From Bacillota bacterium (lineage in GTDB: Bacteria; Bacillota; Clostridia; Lachnospirales; Lachnospiraceae): a stretch of 47,142 nt of DNA. Every line of letters begins with the position of its first letter. Position 1 is the stretch's first letter. Both the position numbers and the translations under genes were made by a program. The stretch is from the NCBI GenBank assembly GCA_023450835.1, contig JAEXGM010000153.1, forward strand, positions 1 through 47,142. Direction: 5' to 3'. The notes below the pieces were generated by a model that was not told the origin of the DNA, did no database searches, and saw nothing but the letters and a program-made list of their open reading frames with translations. Below are positions 39,901-47,142 of this stretch, piece by piece.

Positions 39901-40444
39901 TTTGTATCTCATGAGATGTACGAAAACCGTCAAAGAAATGAACAAAAGGCAGCCGTCCTTTTAATGCAGAAAGGTGTGCTACAGGTGCCAGGTCAATTAC
40001 TTCCTGAACGGAACCGCTTGCTAACATGGCACAGCCTGTCTGTCTGACAGCCATAACATCCTGATGGTCTCCGAAGATACTCAGGGCATGAGCTGCAATT
40101 GCTCTTGCACTGACATGGAAAACACCCGGCAGTAATTCACCGGCTGTTTTATACATATTGGGTATCATAAGTAATAACCCTTGTGATGCCGTAAAGGTCG
40201 TAGTCAAGGCACCAGCCTGCAAAGAACCGTGAAATGCACCAGCTGCTCCGGCTTCTGACTGCATTTCTACTACATTTACATTTTGACCGAAAATATTCTT
40301 TCTTCCCTTAGCCGCCCAGTCATCGGTAACCTCAGCCATATTAGAAGATGGGGTTATGGGATAAATTGCTGCTACATCGGTAAACGCATAGGCTGCATAA
40401 GCTGCTGCGGTATTACCGTCCAGTGTCATTGATACTTTAGACAT
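36902..40444 (-). CDS. nifJ: Pyruvate:ferredoxin (flavodoxin) oxidoreductase
   Basis: A single-chain homodimeric PFOR of 1180 residues converts pyruvate and CoA to acetyl-CoA, CO2 and reduced ferredoxin. Domains in order: pyrimidine-binding domain with YPITPSSNMAE; transketolase-C-like domain; the gamma-type domain (GLGSDGTVGANK); a ferredoxin domain with CIQCNQCSLVCP and CTGCGNCADICP for two 4Fe-4S clusters; and the TPP domain with CAGCGETPY (proximal cluster ligands) and GGDGWAYDIGYGG (TPP-Mg motif). ATG 40444 is preceded by AAAGAGG at 5 bases. Monocistronic. It supplies acetyl-CoA and reduced ferredoxin for fermentation, and links to the Re-citrate synthase elsewhere in the window. Confidence 0.97.
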   Translation of the reverse strand: MSKVSMTLDGNTAAAYAAYAFTDVAAIYPITPSSNMAEVTDDWAAKGRKNIFGQNVNVVEMQSEAGAAGAFHGSLQAGALTTTFTASQGLLLMIPNMYKTAGELLPGVFHVSARAIAAHALSIFGDHQDVMAVRQTGCAMLASGSVQEVIDLAPVAHLSALKGRLPFVHFFDGFRTSHEIQKVEALEYEDYASLLDWEALKEFRGRALSPNHPVTRGTAQNPDIYFQGRESSNSFYDKLIPVVEEYLQKTGELTGRKYGLFDYYGAEDAKYIIIAMGSVTQTIEETIDYHNKKGEKYGLIKVHLYRPFSMKHLLACIPKSVEKIAVLDRTKEPGALYEPLYMDVCACYSDRKDKPLIVGGRFGLGSKDTGPADITAVYENLKQQNPKDHFTIGITDDVTETSLAFVKKFYAEPEGRKSCKFWGLGSDGTVGANKQAIMIIGNSTDYNVQAYFDYDSKKSGGITMSHLRFGKLPIKSTYLVDHADYVACHNQSYINKYDMLTDLKPGGIFVLNCRWSEKELEEMLPARVKKALAEKQVRFFTIDAVSIATEIGLGNRINMIMQGAFFKLVDILPEEEFVKKLKDAAAYSYSKKGEQVVAMNHAAIDKGVQGIHEVKVPESWKNAVEESEETEKEPEFVQKIMRPMQEQKGNALPVSAFSEREDGTFPNGSTAFEKRGIAVNVPEWIDKNCIQCNQCSLVCPHAVIRPFLMTEEEMSGAPEDYTAIKATGKGFENYMFRIQVSPMDCTGCGNCADICPAKEKALVMKPIDTQTEVQVPNWKYAFYEVGHKCNLPLGNSVKESQFKQPLIEFSGACAGCGETPYIKLITQLFGDRMMIANATGCSSIWGASAPSTAYTANKEGKGPAWANSLFEDNAEYGFGMYLGNKQIRNKLECLMKELLEAGIEDTLKELLSDWIHYKEDGEISKTVSEKLVKELSEYKTADKENGKLIDEILEKKDYLVKRSHWILGGDGWAYDIGYGGLDQVMSSGEDINVLVFDTEVYSNTGGQASKSTPVAAVAKFAASGKRSGKKDLGRMMMTYGNVYVAQVGIHADNNQLIKAIREAESYKGPSIIIAYSPCISHGLKVGMGKSMETIKEAVKAGYWHLYRYNPELKKEGKNPFIMDSKAPTGNFKEFLMGQVRYSSLAKSYPKVAEELFEKAEEHAKERYQTYRTLADLNFNS

Positions 40445-40498
40445 TTTAACCTCTTTCCTGAACATCCTTTTCTTCGATTGGATATTCGTTAATCTGCA

Positions 40499-40528
40499 GT
40501 TGAAAAAACATCTTTTTGTTTTTTCAAC
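40499..40528. other. A/T-rich perfect hairpin upstream of PFOR
   Basis: GTTGAAAAAAC pairs with GTTTTTTCAAC across an 8-base loop. It lies between the small spore gene and PFOR; either a weak terminator or a regulatory structure in the PFOR leader. Confidence 0.45.
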
Positions 40529-40589
40529 CTAACTCCTCCATACTGCCAACGCATCACAAATCCCCGCGCCAGCTCAAAATTTGTAATCT

Positions 40590-40784
40590 TTATAACTGGC
40601 TTCCGTTATCCACCCAGTTCTTTGCTTTTTCAACTTCGTAGGCGGAAGGTATGGACACTTTACTGTCATCTACACACTTTTCTTCATTTGCCCAGGCCGC
40701 AGTTTTCTCGCTGTTTGTTGCATCCACTTTATTAAGCCGTTTATTTTGGTATGAGTTTAAGGCACTTTCTTTCTTCTGCTGCAT
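40590..40784 (-). CDS. Small DUF3787-type (CDIF630_02480-like) spore protein (64 aa)
   Basis: A 64-residue hydrophilic protein with the features I associate with DUF3787: a central TAAWANEEK segment and a C-terminal IPSAYEVEKAKNWVDNGSQL. Members are reported as small spore-surface proteins in Clostridioides. ATG 40784 has AAGGAG 6 bases upstream; the ATG six codons earlier has none. Monocistronic, just upstream of PFOR. A TTAACC/GGTTAA inverted repeat lies in its promoter region. The assignment is from memory of the motif. Confidence 0.6.
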   Translation of the reverse strand: MQQKKESALNSYQNKRLNKVDATNSEKTAAWANEEKCVDDSKVSIPSAYEVEKAKNWVDNGSQL

Positions 40785-40821
40785 ATTGTTCTCCTTGTAC
40801 ATATTTTGTTACAATTATAAA

Positions 40822-40839
40822 TTAACCAAAAGCGGTTAA
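40822..40839. promoter_or_regulatory. Inverted repeat TTAACC-N6-GGTTAA upstream of small spore gene
   Basis: A perfect 6-bp inverted repeat about 38 bases before the start codon, close to the expected -35/-10 region. Possible operator. Confidence 0.35.
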
Positions 40840-40898
40840 AATATACAAAGATAACCAATTATAATTAATAAGAAATCTCTCTATTTGTATAACACAAA

Positions 40899-40928
40899 AG
40901 CTGCCACAATAATAACCTTGTGACAGCT
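40899..40928 (-). terminator. Terminator after the GGDEF/EAL gene
   Basis: AGCTG.CACAA (40899-40909) pairs with TTGTG.CAGCT (40918-40928); the minus strand continues TTTTG. Confidence 0.7.
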
Positions 40929-40964
40929 CCATCCTTAATTTTATTAAGTTCTCTTAATCATTAT

Positions 40965-43898
40965 TTAAATATCGTACTCATTGATAAAATTATGATTGTA
41001 AACATTCTCGACTTCACTTCCTGTAAGGGGCTTGCTAAAGAGATAGCCTTGAATAAGGTCACAGCCGCCCTCCCTTAACCTCTGATACTGGTAAGTCTCT
41101 TCAATACCTTCTGCCGTAATAATGAGATTCAGGCTATGCATAAGTCCAATCAGGCTGCTCATGACACTGCTGTTATCCAGGTTTATGAACTTCTCACAGA
41201 GGGACTTATCCAGCTTGATCTTATTAACCGGGATAAAGGTAAGATAATTAATGGAAGAATAGCCTGTCCCAAAATCATCCATGGCAATTCTAAGTCCCAG
41301 TTCCTTTAAGCTGTTTAAGAAGGTCTGTGTATTTACTGTCTCTTCCACCAGTATGCTCTCTGTAATCTCAATCTCCACATATCTAGGGTCGATATTATAC
41401 TCTTTCATGGTATTGTTTAAGAAATTAATGTACTCTGTGTCATTTAATTGTTTACCGGAGAAATTAATTGCTACCGGTTTAATAGGGTATCCCTTATCCC
41501 GCCATTCTGCCATCTGTCTGATAGCTTCCTTCGTGACCCATCTTCCGATGTCGATAATCAAGCCGCTCATCTCTGCCACTTCAATGAACTTAGCCGGGGA
41601 CAGGTTCTTCCCCTTTAACCGTAACAGAGCTTCGAACTCATCGATTTTTCCGGTAAAGACATTTACCTGAGGTTGATATACCAGCCCTAATCCGTCATGC
41701 GCAAGTGCATCTCTTAGGATATCTTCAATTTCAGCCTTGCTTCTGATATCTTCTAAAATACCATCACTGTAGAACATATGAGTGCCTTTACCGTTGGCTT
41801 TCACATAATACATAGCAGTATCCGCATTAATAAGAAGTCTTTCATCCTCATTACTGTCTTTGGGGTAGATAGTAATTCCGATACTGAATTTTATGGAATG
41901 CTCTTTGCCCATAAGCCCCACCGGCTCTTTAAAAAGCTCTTTTATCTTTGTGACATAGGCCTCCACCGATTTCTCGTCTTTAACACCGGTTATGACAATC
42001 AAAAACTCATCTCCGCCAAACCGGTAAACCGATAATACCTCATCTGTCAAAGTATTTAATTTGTCTGCAATCACCAAAAGGAGCTTATCACCATACAGAT
42101 GCCCCATAGTATCATTGATAATCTTAAAGTTATCAATATCCAGAAGAAGTATCGCACCGCAGGATCTTGCCGCCAGCTCCGCTGTCATCTTATCCATAAA
42201 ACTCATCCTGTTAGGCAGATTGGTCAGATAGTCATTGGCCGCAAGGTATTTGATATACTCATCCTGTTCCTTTAATCTGGTAATATCAATGATCAAGCCA
42301 TTCAGTGACATTACTGTTCCTTTTAGGTCATGCACTCCCTTTCCGCTAAGCATTACCCATTGCTTTTTGTTATTAGCGTTATACAGTGAAAGCTCTATGT
42401 ATATCTTATCTATCTCTCCGTTCAGATATCGGCTGTATTCTGCTAAAACGATATCTTTTTGGTCTTCGCATAAAAGTTCATTCAGAACCTTATCAATATT
42501 TTTCATCTCAAGAATGGCTGGATTAATTGAGCTTATAAATCCTTCCGATATGGTAAGCGTCCTTAAAGAAACATCGTATTCCCAAACAGCACTTTCCGTA
42601 CTTTCCACAGCTATACTGTACTTTTGGTTTAGAATCTCCATTTCTTCCATGTGTTGTTGGGAAAGCTCATATTGTACTCTCAGCTCTTCTTCCGATGCTG
42701 TCAATTCTTCATAGGTCTGCACCAGCTCTTCATGACTTTCCTGCAATATCCTGTCCATCTTCCTTCTTCTCATATTATCCATACCAAGCAGTATGATAAT
42801 AACAGCTGAGAGCGAAAGAATCAGAATAAAATTGGCTGTAAGCCATGGATGCTGTTCTATAAAGGTAACCTTGCGCCCTTCAATCTTAGAACCTGCTGGC
42901 AGGCTATGTATGGATATATTGAATTTCTTTAAGACATTGTAATCAAAGACATAATAATTGGGACTTTCATAGATAATCGGGATAGCATCCGCACTGACTC
43001 CATCAAAAGTTTCCTTTAGAAGTTCGGCTGCCTTCAAACTGGAATAATAATAAGAGAACATCTTGCCGCCAAGTATTCCATCCCCGACTCCTCCTACTTC
43101 CGAACGGAGAATGGGAATCTTAGCTTTGCTGCTTAATAATGCGGAGGCTTCCGGTATTGTCATAATAGCACCGTCTTTATCCGTATACATACTAAGATAA
43201 ATCAATATAGTGTCTTTGCCTAATTCGCTGACCTGCTCCCCAGCCTGCTCAAAGGTACACTTCGACAAGTTAATTTCATCAAAAACCAAATCAGGAAAAT
43301 CATCCTTAAGGGCATAAAACTGTCTTTCGTCTCCAACTCCTGTCAGCGTGCCGTCCACAATGGCAACTACCTTTTTGGCTTTCTTGTTCAGCTTCAGGCC
43401 TAACTTGATATTATCGGAAAGAGAAAGTTCTTCCACAATACCCGTTATATTATTCTTTCCTTCTGCTTCCTTTACCCTGTTAAGGTCATTTACGCCCAGA
43501 AAAACTATTGGAATACCGTTAAACATCTCCTGCTGGTAGTCCATTACGAACTGCAGAGCATAATCATCTCCTACGATAATACCATCATAGGCAGGAATAT
43601 GATTCATCTTGTATTGAAGAAGATCATGGAATAATTTCCTGCTCTCATCGGTAACAAAACGCTTGGAGTCCATATACTCATAATCTACGTTATACTTCTC
43701 TTCCGGCAGTACAGCGCGGATTCCCTTAATCTGATCGGGAACACTAGGAAAATTTTCATTGTAAGAACTTATAAATAGTATGTTTTTCCCCTTATCATCG
43801 GAAGCAGAATATGCCGTTACACTGCTGTATACCAGAAAAATGACAAACAATGTCAGTATACAGGTTAGAACTTCTACCCTTCTCTTTCTCTTTTGCAT
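40965..43898 (-). CDS. Diguanylate cyclase/phosphodiesterase with periplasmic-binding sensor and PAS domains
   Basis: A c-di-GMP enzyme of 977 residues. After a signal-anchor helix (about 8-30), residues about 36-330 form an ABC_sub_bind-like extracellular sensor (NILFISSYNENFPSVPDQIK, YDGIIVGDDYALQFV, GIPIVFLGVND). A TM helix lies at about 355-378, a coiled coil at 385-440 and a PAS-like domain at 430-560. The GGDEF domain has intact RFGGDEF (about residue 626). The EAL domain has EALLRL (about 755), NFSGKQL, EIEITES, DDFGTGYSS, KLDKS and AEGIEE, all catalytic and metal positions present. Both activities are thus possible. ATG 43898 follows GAGGGG; monocistronic. Confidence 0.94.
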   Translation of the reverse strand: MQKRKRRVEVLTCILTLFVIFLVYSSVTAYSASDDKGKNILFISSYNENFPSVPDQIKGIRAVLPEEKYNVDYEYMDSKRFVTDESRKLFHDLLQYKMNHIPAYDGIIVGDDYALQFVMDYQQEMFNGIPIVFLGVNDLNRVKEAEGKNNITGIVEELSLSDNIKLGLKLNKKAKKVVAIVDGTLTGVGDERQFYALKDDFPDLVFDEINLSKCTFEQAGEQVSELGKDTILIYLSMYTDKDGAIMTIPEASALLSSKAKIPILRSEVGGVGDGILGGKMFSYYYSSLKAAELLKETFDGVSADAIPIIYESPNYYVFDYNVLKKFNISIHSLPAGSKIEGRKVTFIEQHPWLTANFILILSLSAVIIILLGMDNMRRRKMDRILQESHEELVQTYEELTASEEELRVQYELSQQHMEEMEILNQKYSIAVESTESAVWEYDVSLRTLTISEGFISSINPAILEMKNIDKVLNELLCEDQKDIVLAEYSRYLNGEIDKIYIELSLYNANNKKQWVMLSGKGVHDLKGTVMSLNGLIIDITRLKEQDEYIKYLAANDYLTNLPNRMSFMDKMTAELAARSCGAILLLDIDNFKIINDTMGHLYGDKLLLVIADKLNTLTDEVLSVYRFGGDEFLIVITGVKDEKSVEAYVTKIKELFKEPVGLMGKEHSIKFSIGITIYPKDSNEDERLLINADTAMYYVKANGKGTHMFYSDGILEDIRSKAEIEDILRDALAHDGLGLVYQPQVNVFTGKIDEFEALLRLKGKNLSPAKFIEVAEMSGLIIDIGRWVTKEAIRQMAEWRDKGYPIKPVAINFSGKQLNDTEYINFLNNTMKEYNIDPRYVEIEITESILVEETVNTQTFLNSLKELGLRIAMDDFGTGYSSINYLTFIPVNKIKLDKSLCEKFINLDNSSVMSSLIGLMHSLNLIITAEGIEETYQYQRLREGGCDLIQGYLFSKPLTGSEVENVYNHNFINEYDI

Positions 43899-44052
43899 AA
43901 ATTCCCCTCTATCTATTCCATATACTGTAATGTCCTTATTATAACACATATAGACAAATTCTGCTATAGTTTACAGTAATTTTCTTCTGGAGCAACTTCT
44001 TTTGTCATAATTGAATCATTATTATATAAAATATACACAATTTTCTTTTCCA

Positions 44053-44090
44053 ATAAAAAAACTACAGTAAGCTAAAAGCCTGCTGTAGTT
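44053..44090 (-). terminator. Terminator after tcdA
   Basis: AACTACAG (44060-44067) pairs with CTGTAGTT (44083-44090), followed on the minus strand by seven T residues. Confidence 0.8.
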
Positions 44091-44097
44091 GACATTC

Positions 44098-44856
44098 TCA
44101 TCGTACTCCTGTTATATCCTTAATTACTTCTCCTGCAATAATAAGACCCGCTACCGATGGAACAAAAGCATTACTGCCCGGAATCTGTCTTCTCTCCGTA
44201 CATTTTCTCTGGGCACCGGGAGGGCAGATACAATTGGTTCTGCAGCTTATTCCCATATCCTCCAGAGGTTTTCTGGCAGGTTCTTTGGAATATACTACCT
44301 TCAGCTTTTTAACTCCGCGAACCTTCAGCTCTTTTCTCATGACCTTTGCCAAAGGACAAACACTGGTCTTATAAATATCGGTAACTTCAAACATGGTAGG
44401 GTCCAGTTTGTTACCGGCTCCCATACAGCTTATTATGGGCACATTACACTTGCCGGCTCTTAATACAAGTTCGATCTTACCGGTAACGGTATCAATAGCA
44501 TCGACAACATAAGTATATTCGGTAAAATCATACTGGTCGGCCACCTCAGGAGTATAAAAGGTCTGATGAGTATGAACCACTGCATTTGGATTAATGTCCA
44601 GTATTCTTTCTTTCATAACCTCAACCTTATATTTTCCCACTGTTTTTCTGGTAGCAATTATCTGACGGTTAATATTGGTCAGACACACTTTATCATCATC
44701 AAACAGGTCAAAGGTACCTACACCGCTTCTGGCAAGAGCCTCCGCCGTATAGCCGCCCACACCGCCGATTCCAAAAATCGCAACTCTTGCGTTATTAAGC
44801 TTTTCCATCCCGTCATTGCTAAATAGAAGTTCTGTTCTTGAAAATTGGTTTAACAT
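44098..44856 (-). CDS. tcdA: tRNA threonylcarbamoyladenosine dehydratase TcdA
   Basis: ThiF/E1-like enzyme that cyclises t6A to ct6A at position 37 of ANN-decoding tRNAs using ATP. The nucleotide loop is FGIGGVGGYTAEALARSG, followed by DDDKVCLTNINRQ and the conserved RILDINPNA. The family-specific VVDAIDTVTGKIEL and SCMGAGNKLDP precede DIYKTSVCPLAKVMRKEL, which contains a conserved cysteine. The length of 252 is standard. GGAG precedes the ATG. It lies 130 bases after the DUF3793 gene on the same strand. Confidence 0.93.
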   Translation of the reverse strand: MLNQFSRTELLFSNDGMEKLNNARVAIFGIGGVGGYTAEALARSGVGTFDLFDDDKVCLTNINRQIIATRKTVGKYKVEVMKERILDINPNAVVHTHQTFYTPEVADQYDFTEYTYVVDAIDTVTGKIELVLRAGKCNVPIISCMGAGNKLDPTMFEVTDIYKTSVCPLAKVMRKELKVRGVKKLKVVYSKEPARKPLEDMGISCRTNCICPPGAQRKCTERRQIPGSNAFVPSVAGLIIAGEVIKDITGVR

Positions 44857-44986
44857 TTTCTGCTCCGTTCTGCAAAATCACTAAATACTTTCCTACGACC
44901 TGCATTATGATAACATTAAACCACCTGGCTGTCAATTGCCTTTCAACCCCTTTGCCCGTTCTAAAACAGCATACGTATGAAACTTC

Positions 44987-45625
44987 TCAATTCATCCGCA
45001 GGGAATACCTGATTTCTGCCAGAGGCCTTCCGGCAAAAAATAGTCCTACCGCTGTCCTTCGGATAAAAGTAAATAAATCAAAAATCTTTTGAGCCTCTTC
45101 TGCATTATGATAAACCTTCCAATAACCGCAGAGGATATAATTCTCTCCGTTATTTCTGATATATTCTGTTACATCACCCGCCGGATATCCAAGAAAGATT
45201 CCTATTTCATGGGGAAACCCTTTCTCCAGGCCAAGTGTTTTATTCCGCTGATACCGGCTGTATCTGTCTTCCAGAAGTTCAATCGCGGCATCCAGGCTGC
45301 AGCTTTCTATGAGATATCCATTTTCAAAAAACAACGGATTTTCTCGGTTTTGCTGTAATATTTCATTCAGCAGGACCTGATTGTAGATTATAATGTATAA
45401 TTCGTCTTTTCCCTCACAAAGTACCCGAAAGCAGCAGTCAAACCCCTCACATTCTTTAATAAGTGCTTTAAAGAAATTGTCTCTGCTGTCAATATACCGT
45501 TTACGGAAACCGACAAGACTGGACGGTTTTTGTTTCACAAGGGTAGGCATACAACTGTTGGCCAGTGTAAATGCTACATAAGAAGAGGTTTTGTCTTCTC
45601 CTATTAAAAAGATATCTTCACTCAT
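44987..45625 (-). CDS. DUF3793 family protein, probably iron-regulated
   Basis: From ATG 45625 (GGGAG 7 bases upstream) the 212-residue protein ends with the block I associate with DUF3793: HEIGIFLGYPAGDVTEYIRN, NYILCGYWKVYHNAEEA. The N-terminal LANSCMPTLVKQKPSSLV also fits. A reading frame extending to 45721 crosses the promoter and is not used. There is no signal or membrane segment. Biochemical function is unknown; in clostridia these genes often sit near flavodoxin or iron genes (remembered context). The promoter lies between two Fur-like boxes, supporting expression under iron limitation. Confidence 0.75.
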   Translation of the reverse strand: MSEDIFLIGEDKTSSYVAFTLANSCMPTLVKQKPSSLVGFRKRYIDSRDNFFKALIKECEGFDCCFRVLCEGKDELYIIIYNQVLLNEILQQNRENPLFFENGYLIESCSLDAAIELLEDRYSRYQRNKTLGLEKGFPHEIGIFLGYPAGDVTEYIRNNGENYILCGYWKVYHNAEEAQKIFDLFTFIRRTAVGLFFAGRPLAEIRYSLRMN

Positions 45626-45646
45626 ACAGTTCTCCCGCAGGGGTAT

Positions 45647-45721
45647 TTGATAATTGTTCTCATCTAATTGTATTCTTGCAACTGTTGTACAGTCAACAGT
45701 CTTTTTGAGAACAATTATCAA
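45647..45721 (-). promoter_or_regulatory. DUF3793 promoter flanked by two inverted Fur-like boxes
   Basis: On the minus strand TTGACT (45691-45696), 18-bp spacer, TACAAT (45667-45672). A perfect 15-base inverted repeat flanks it: TTGATAATTGTTCTC (as read on the minus strand at 45707-45721) and GAGAACAATTATCAA (45647-45661). Each box, extended by one base, is TGATAAT-T-GTTCTCA or its mirror, 12 of 14 matches to the 7-1-7 Fur box. ACTGTTG/CAACAGT forms a further palindrome at the -35. Confidence 0.65.
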
Positions 45722-45779
45722 TACTTGCCTTTTAACGTTATTTTAGGATAGAATCTGTAGTTTTGTGAAATTTATGAAT

Positions 45780-46298
45780 TTATTTTACTGCATTTTTAGC
45801 CTTCTCGAATTTATCCGGCCTAATATGGCAATATCCGGTCGGATTCTTATCAAGGTATTTCTGATGGTACTCTTCTGCCAGATAGTAGTTCTTAAGAGGC
45901 AGTACTTCAATGGCTATGGGTTTATCGTATTTCTCCTGCAATTGCTCAATGGATGCCTTTATTACCGGTAAATCCTCTTCCGTTACATAATAAATACCGG
46001 TACGGTACTGGCTGCCTTCATCTTCTCCCTGCTTATTAACAGAAACCGGATTAATCACATCATAATATAAGTCTAAAACAAATGCCAAATCAATCTTTTC
46101 AGGATCATAAACCACATGCACGGTCTCGGCATGTCCGGTATTGTTATGGCATACTTCCTGATAAGTGGGGTTCTCAGTATTTCCGTTGGCATAGCCTACA
46201 CTGGTACTTAGTACTCCCTGTATACCGGATAAATATTTTTCCGTACCCCAAAAACATCCGCCTGCCAGATAAATTTCTTTTTCAGATATATTAGACAT
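45780..46298 (-). CDS. msrA: Peptide-methionine (S)-S-oxide reductase MsrA
   Basis: Reduces methionine-S-sulfoxide in proteins and free methionine. The catalytic motif GGCFWGTEKYL is near the N terminus (nucleophile Cys15). Conserved GYANGNTENPTYQEVC, TGHAETVHVVYDP, DEGSQYRTGIYY and KNYYLAEEYHQKYLDKNPTG follow. The second cysteine in GYCHIRP can act in resolving. The length of 172 means MsrA only, not fused to MsrB. The spacing of AAGGA to the ATG is long (12 bases). It is the only direct oxidative-damage repair gene in the window. Confidence 0.96.
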   Translation of the reverse strand: MSNISEKEIYLAGGCFWGTEKYLSGIQGVLSTSVGYANGNTENPTYQEVCHNNTGHAETVHVVYDPEKIDLAFVLDLYYDVINPVSVNKQGEDEGSQYRTGIYYVTEEDLPVIKASIEQLQEKYDKPIAIEVLPLKNYYLAEEYHQKYLDKNPTGYCHIRPDKFEKAKNAVK

Positions 46299-46443
46299 TA
46301 CTAATTACCATCCTTTTTTATTATTTAGTATACTATCTGAATTATTATATCACAGCGGGTCCCTTTTTAAAATATTCACCACAATTCTTTCTGAAAGTTT
46401 CTTCATTCTATTTATAAGGGAAAATGTCTCTTATACATTGCAA

Positions 46444-46498
46444 AAGGGATACCCGCCGTAAAATAAACCGAAAGATTTATTTTTACCAGATATCCCTT
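46444..46498 (-). terminator. Second terminator-like hairpin after the collagen-like gene
   Basis: AAGGGATA (46444-46451) pairs with TATCCCTT (46491-46498), with inner GTAAAATAAA/TTTATTTTTAC pairing; the minus strand continues TTTTGC. Confidence 0.65.
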
Positions 46499-46537
46499 CT
46501 ACATTAATTAGGAGGCCTTAAGTTACTATTAATTAAC

Positions 46538-46562
46538 GACTGCTTAACATTATTAAGCAGTC
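46538..46562 (-). terminator. Hairpin 31 bases after the collagen-like gene
   Basis: GACTGCTTAA pairs perfectly with TTAAGCAGTC. The following minus-strand sequence (GTTAATTAATAG) is A/T-rich but lacks a long T-run. Confidence 0.55.
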
Positions 46563-46593
46563 CTTTGTTGTGAATTAGCATTAACAACCTGTT

Positions 46594-47142
46594 TTATATA
46601 ATGCCAAGACCTGCACTTGCATAACCTACGAGAGCTGTAGCAATTCCTGCACCGGATACAACGGATACGGAGAAGATTAACAACAATCTGGTTTCAGCTG
46701 CTACAGGAATAGCAAGACCTGTGGTAATTCCGCTGACTCTGTCACCAACCGAGATTACGCCGGTAAGGGCTGGTGTCAAATCGACTACCGCACCTGGTAT
46801 GGCTGTAAACTGATTATTGAAAGAGGAAGCGCTGTATAACTGAGCGGTAACCTGAACAGCGGTACCAATCAGACTAATGCCGGCATCCACACTAAAGTAT
46901 GCTGCCAAAGAGCTTATCGTGCCATCTCTAGGCATAGAAAATGCAAAGTTAGTAATATTCGTTGTATCTATTATTCCACCAATTATCTGAATACCTGTAG
47001 CTGAACTTCCAAAACCAACTGCTGCAGTGGTACCAACCAGACCACCCAGTATTGTTGTCAACGTAACAACGCTGCCAGATGCATAAGGGATAATAGTTGT
47101 TGATCCCGGTTCACCTGATGGACCTGTAGCTCCTGTTGCTCC
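46594..47142 (-). CDS. Collagen-like spore-surface protein with BclB-type C-terminal domain (5' end outside window)
   Basis: The frame is open to the right edge, so the start and most of the collagen region are missing. The first codons read Gly-X-Y triplets (GATGATGPSGEPG), followed by the C-terminal domain (IPYASGSVVTLTTILGGLVG, FAFSMPRDGTISSLAAYFSV, AVQVTAQLYSAS, GLAIPVAAETRLLLIFSVSV, GYASAGLGII). This domain is typical of exosporium BclA/BclB-like glycoproteins and of clostridial relatives, and probably trimerises into a beta-jelly-roll like TNF. It implies a spore-forming host. An internal ATG at 47061 is not the start. Confidence 0.88.
   Translation of the reverse strand, partial: GATGATGPSGEPGSTTIIPYASGSVVTLTTILGGLVGTTAAVGFGSSATGIQIIGGIIDTTNITNFAFSMPRDGTISSLAAYFSVDAGISLIGTAVQVTAQLYSASSFNNQFTAIPGAVVDLTPALTGVISVGDRVSGITTGLAIPVAAETRLLLIFSVSVVSGAGIATALVGYASAGLGII

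Noticed and set aside
40445..40589. Rex operator in front of PFOR
   Set aside because: No TTGTTAA-N4-TTAACAA-like sequence; the only feature is an A/T-rich hairpin.
45626..45721. Upstream extension of the DUF3793 protein to ATG 45721
   Set aside because: The segment contains the promoter and both Fur-like boxes; the ribosome site GGGAG favours ATG 45625.

Overview
The window looks like a chromosomal segment of a low-GC, anaerobic, endospore-forming member of the Clostridia, most likely Lachnospiraceae. This rests on pyruvate:ferredoxin oxidoreductase, a Re-type citrate synthase, Rex, a BclB-like collagen spore-surface protein, a small DUF3787-type spore protein, AGGAGG ribosome binding sites and a strong strand bias (most genes on the minus strand). 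No rRNA, tRNA or CRISPR was seen.

Layout. (1) 1-2.8 kb: a decayed prophage edge with a frameshifted XkdQ-like tail protein, small phage-type genes including a zinc-ribbon protein, and an N-truncated, frameshifted tyrosine integrase. (2) 2.9-5.1 kb: a gene remnant, a SurA-N-like secreted protein, a 47-residue membrane protein and a SHOCT protein. (3) 4.75-10.1 kb: a minus-strand housekeeping run rex, coiled-coil protein, acpS, nnrE/nnrD fusion, alr, ndoA (toxin without an adjacent antitoxin). A ~90-bp structured repeat sits in two of its gaps. (4) 10.4-13.2 kb: an ABC-F ATPase and an unknown protein.

(5) 13.3-22.9 kb: a sugar module. A ChvE-like binding lipoprotein, a two-ABC ATPase and a permease form the transporter. 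A second operon encodes a membrane-anchored binding protein, a YesM-type kinase, a YesN/AraC regulator and a second ChvE-like lipoprotein. The likely logic is that extracytoplasmic sugar sensing feeds the kinase, and the AraC regulator activates uptake. (6) 23.2-26.6 kb: Re-citrate synthase, isocitrate dehydrogenase and an FCD-type GntR regulator in one operon, behind a promoter whose -10 is covered by a GntR-type palindrome. This is the oxidative branch towards 2-oxoglutarate/glutamate. (7) 26.9-28.3 kb: carbamate kinase, then two inverted, diverged copies of a palindromic MITE-like element.

(8) 28.3-34 kb: an H-NOX chemoreceptor that keeps the heme ligand and the O2-stabilising residues, asparagine synthetase, and a Cache-type chemoreceptor. 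(9) 34.1-40.8 kb: metNIQ methionine importer, PFOR and the small spore protein. (10) 41-47.1 kb: a dual GGDEF/EAL protein with a periplasmic-binding sensor, TcdA, a DUF3793 protein whose promoter lies between two Fur-like boxes, MsrA, and the 3' end of the collagen-like spore protein.

The best leads are the paired palindromic elements (27962-28285), the predicted O2-binding H-NOX chemoreceptor, the Re-citrate synthase operon with its operator-promoter, the dual Fur-like boxes, and the intercistronic repeat family. All functional assignments are by motif reading and remembered family knowledge; no database search was possible.
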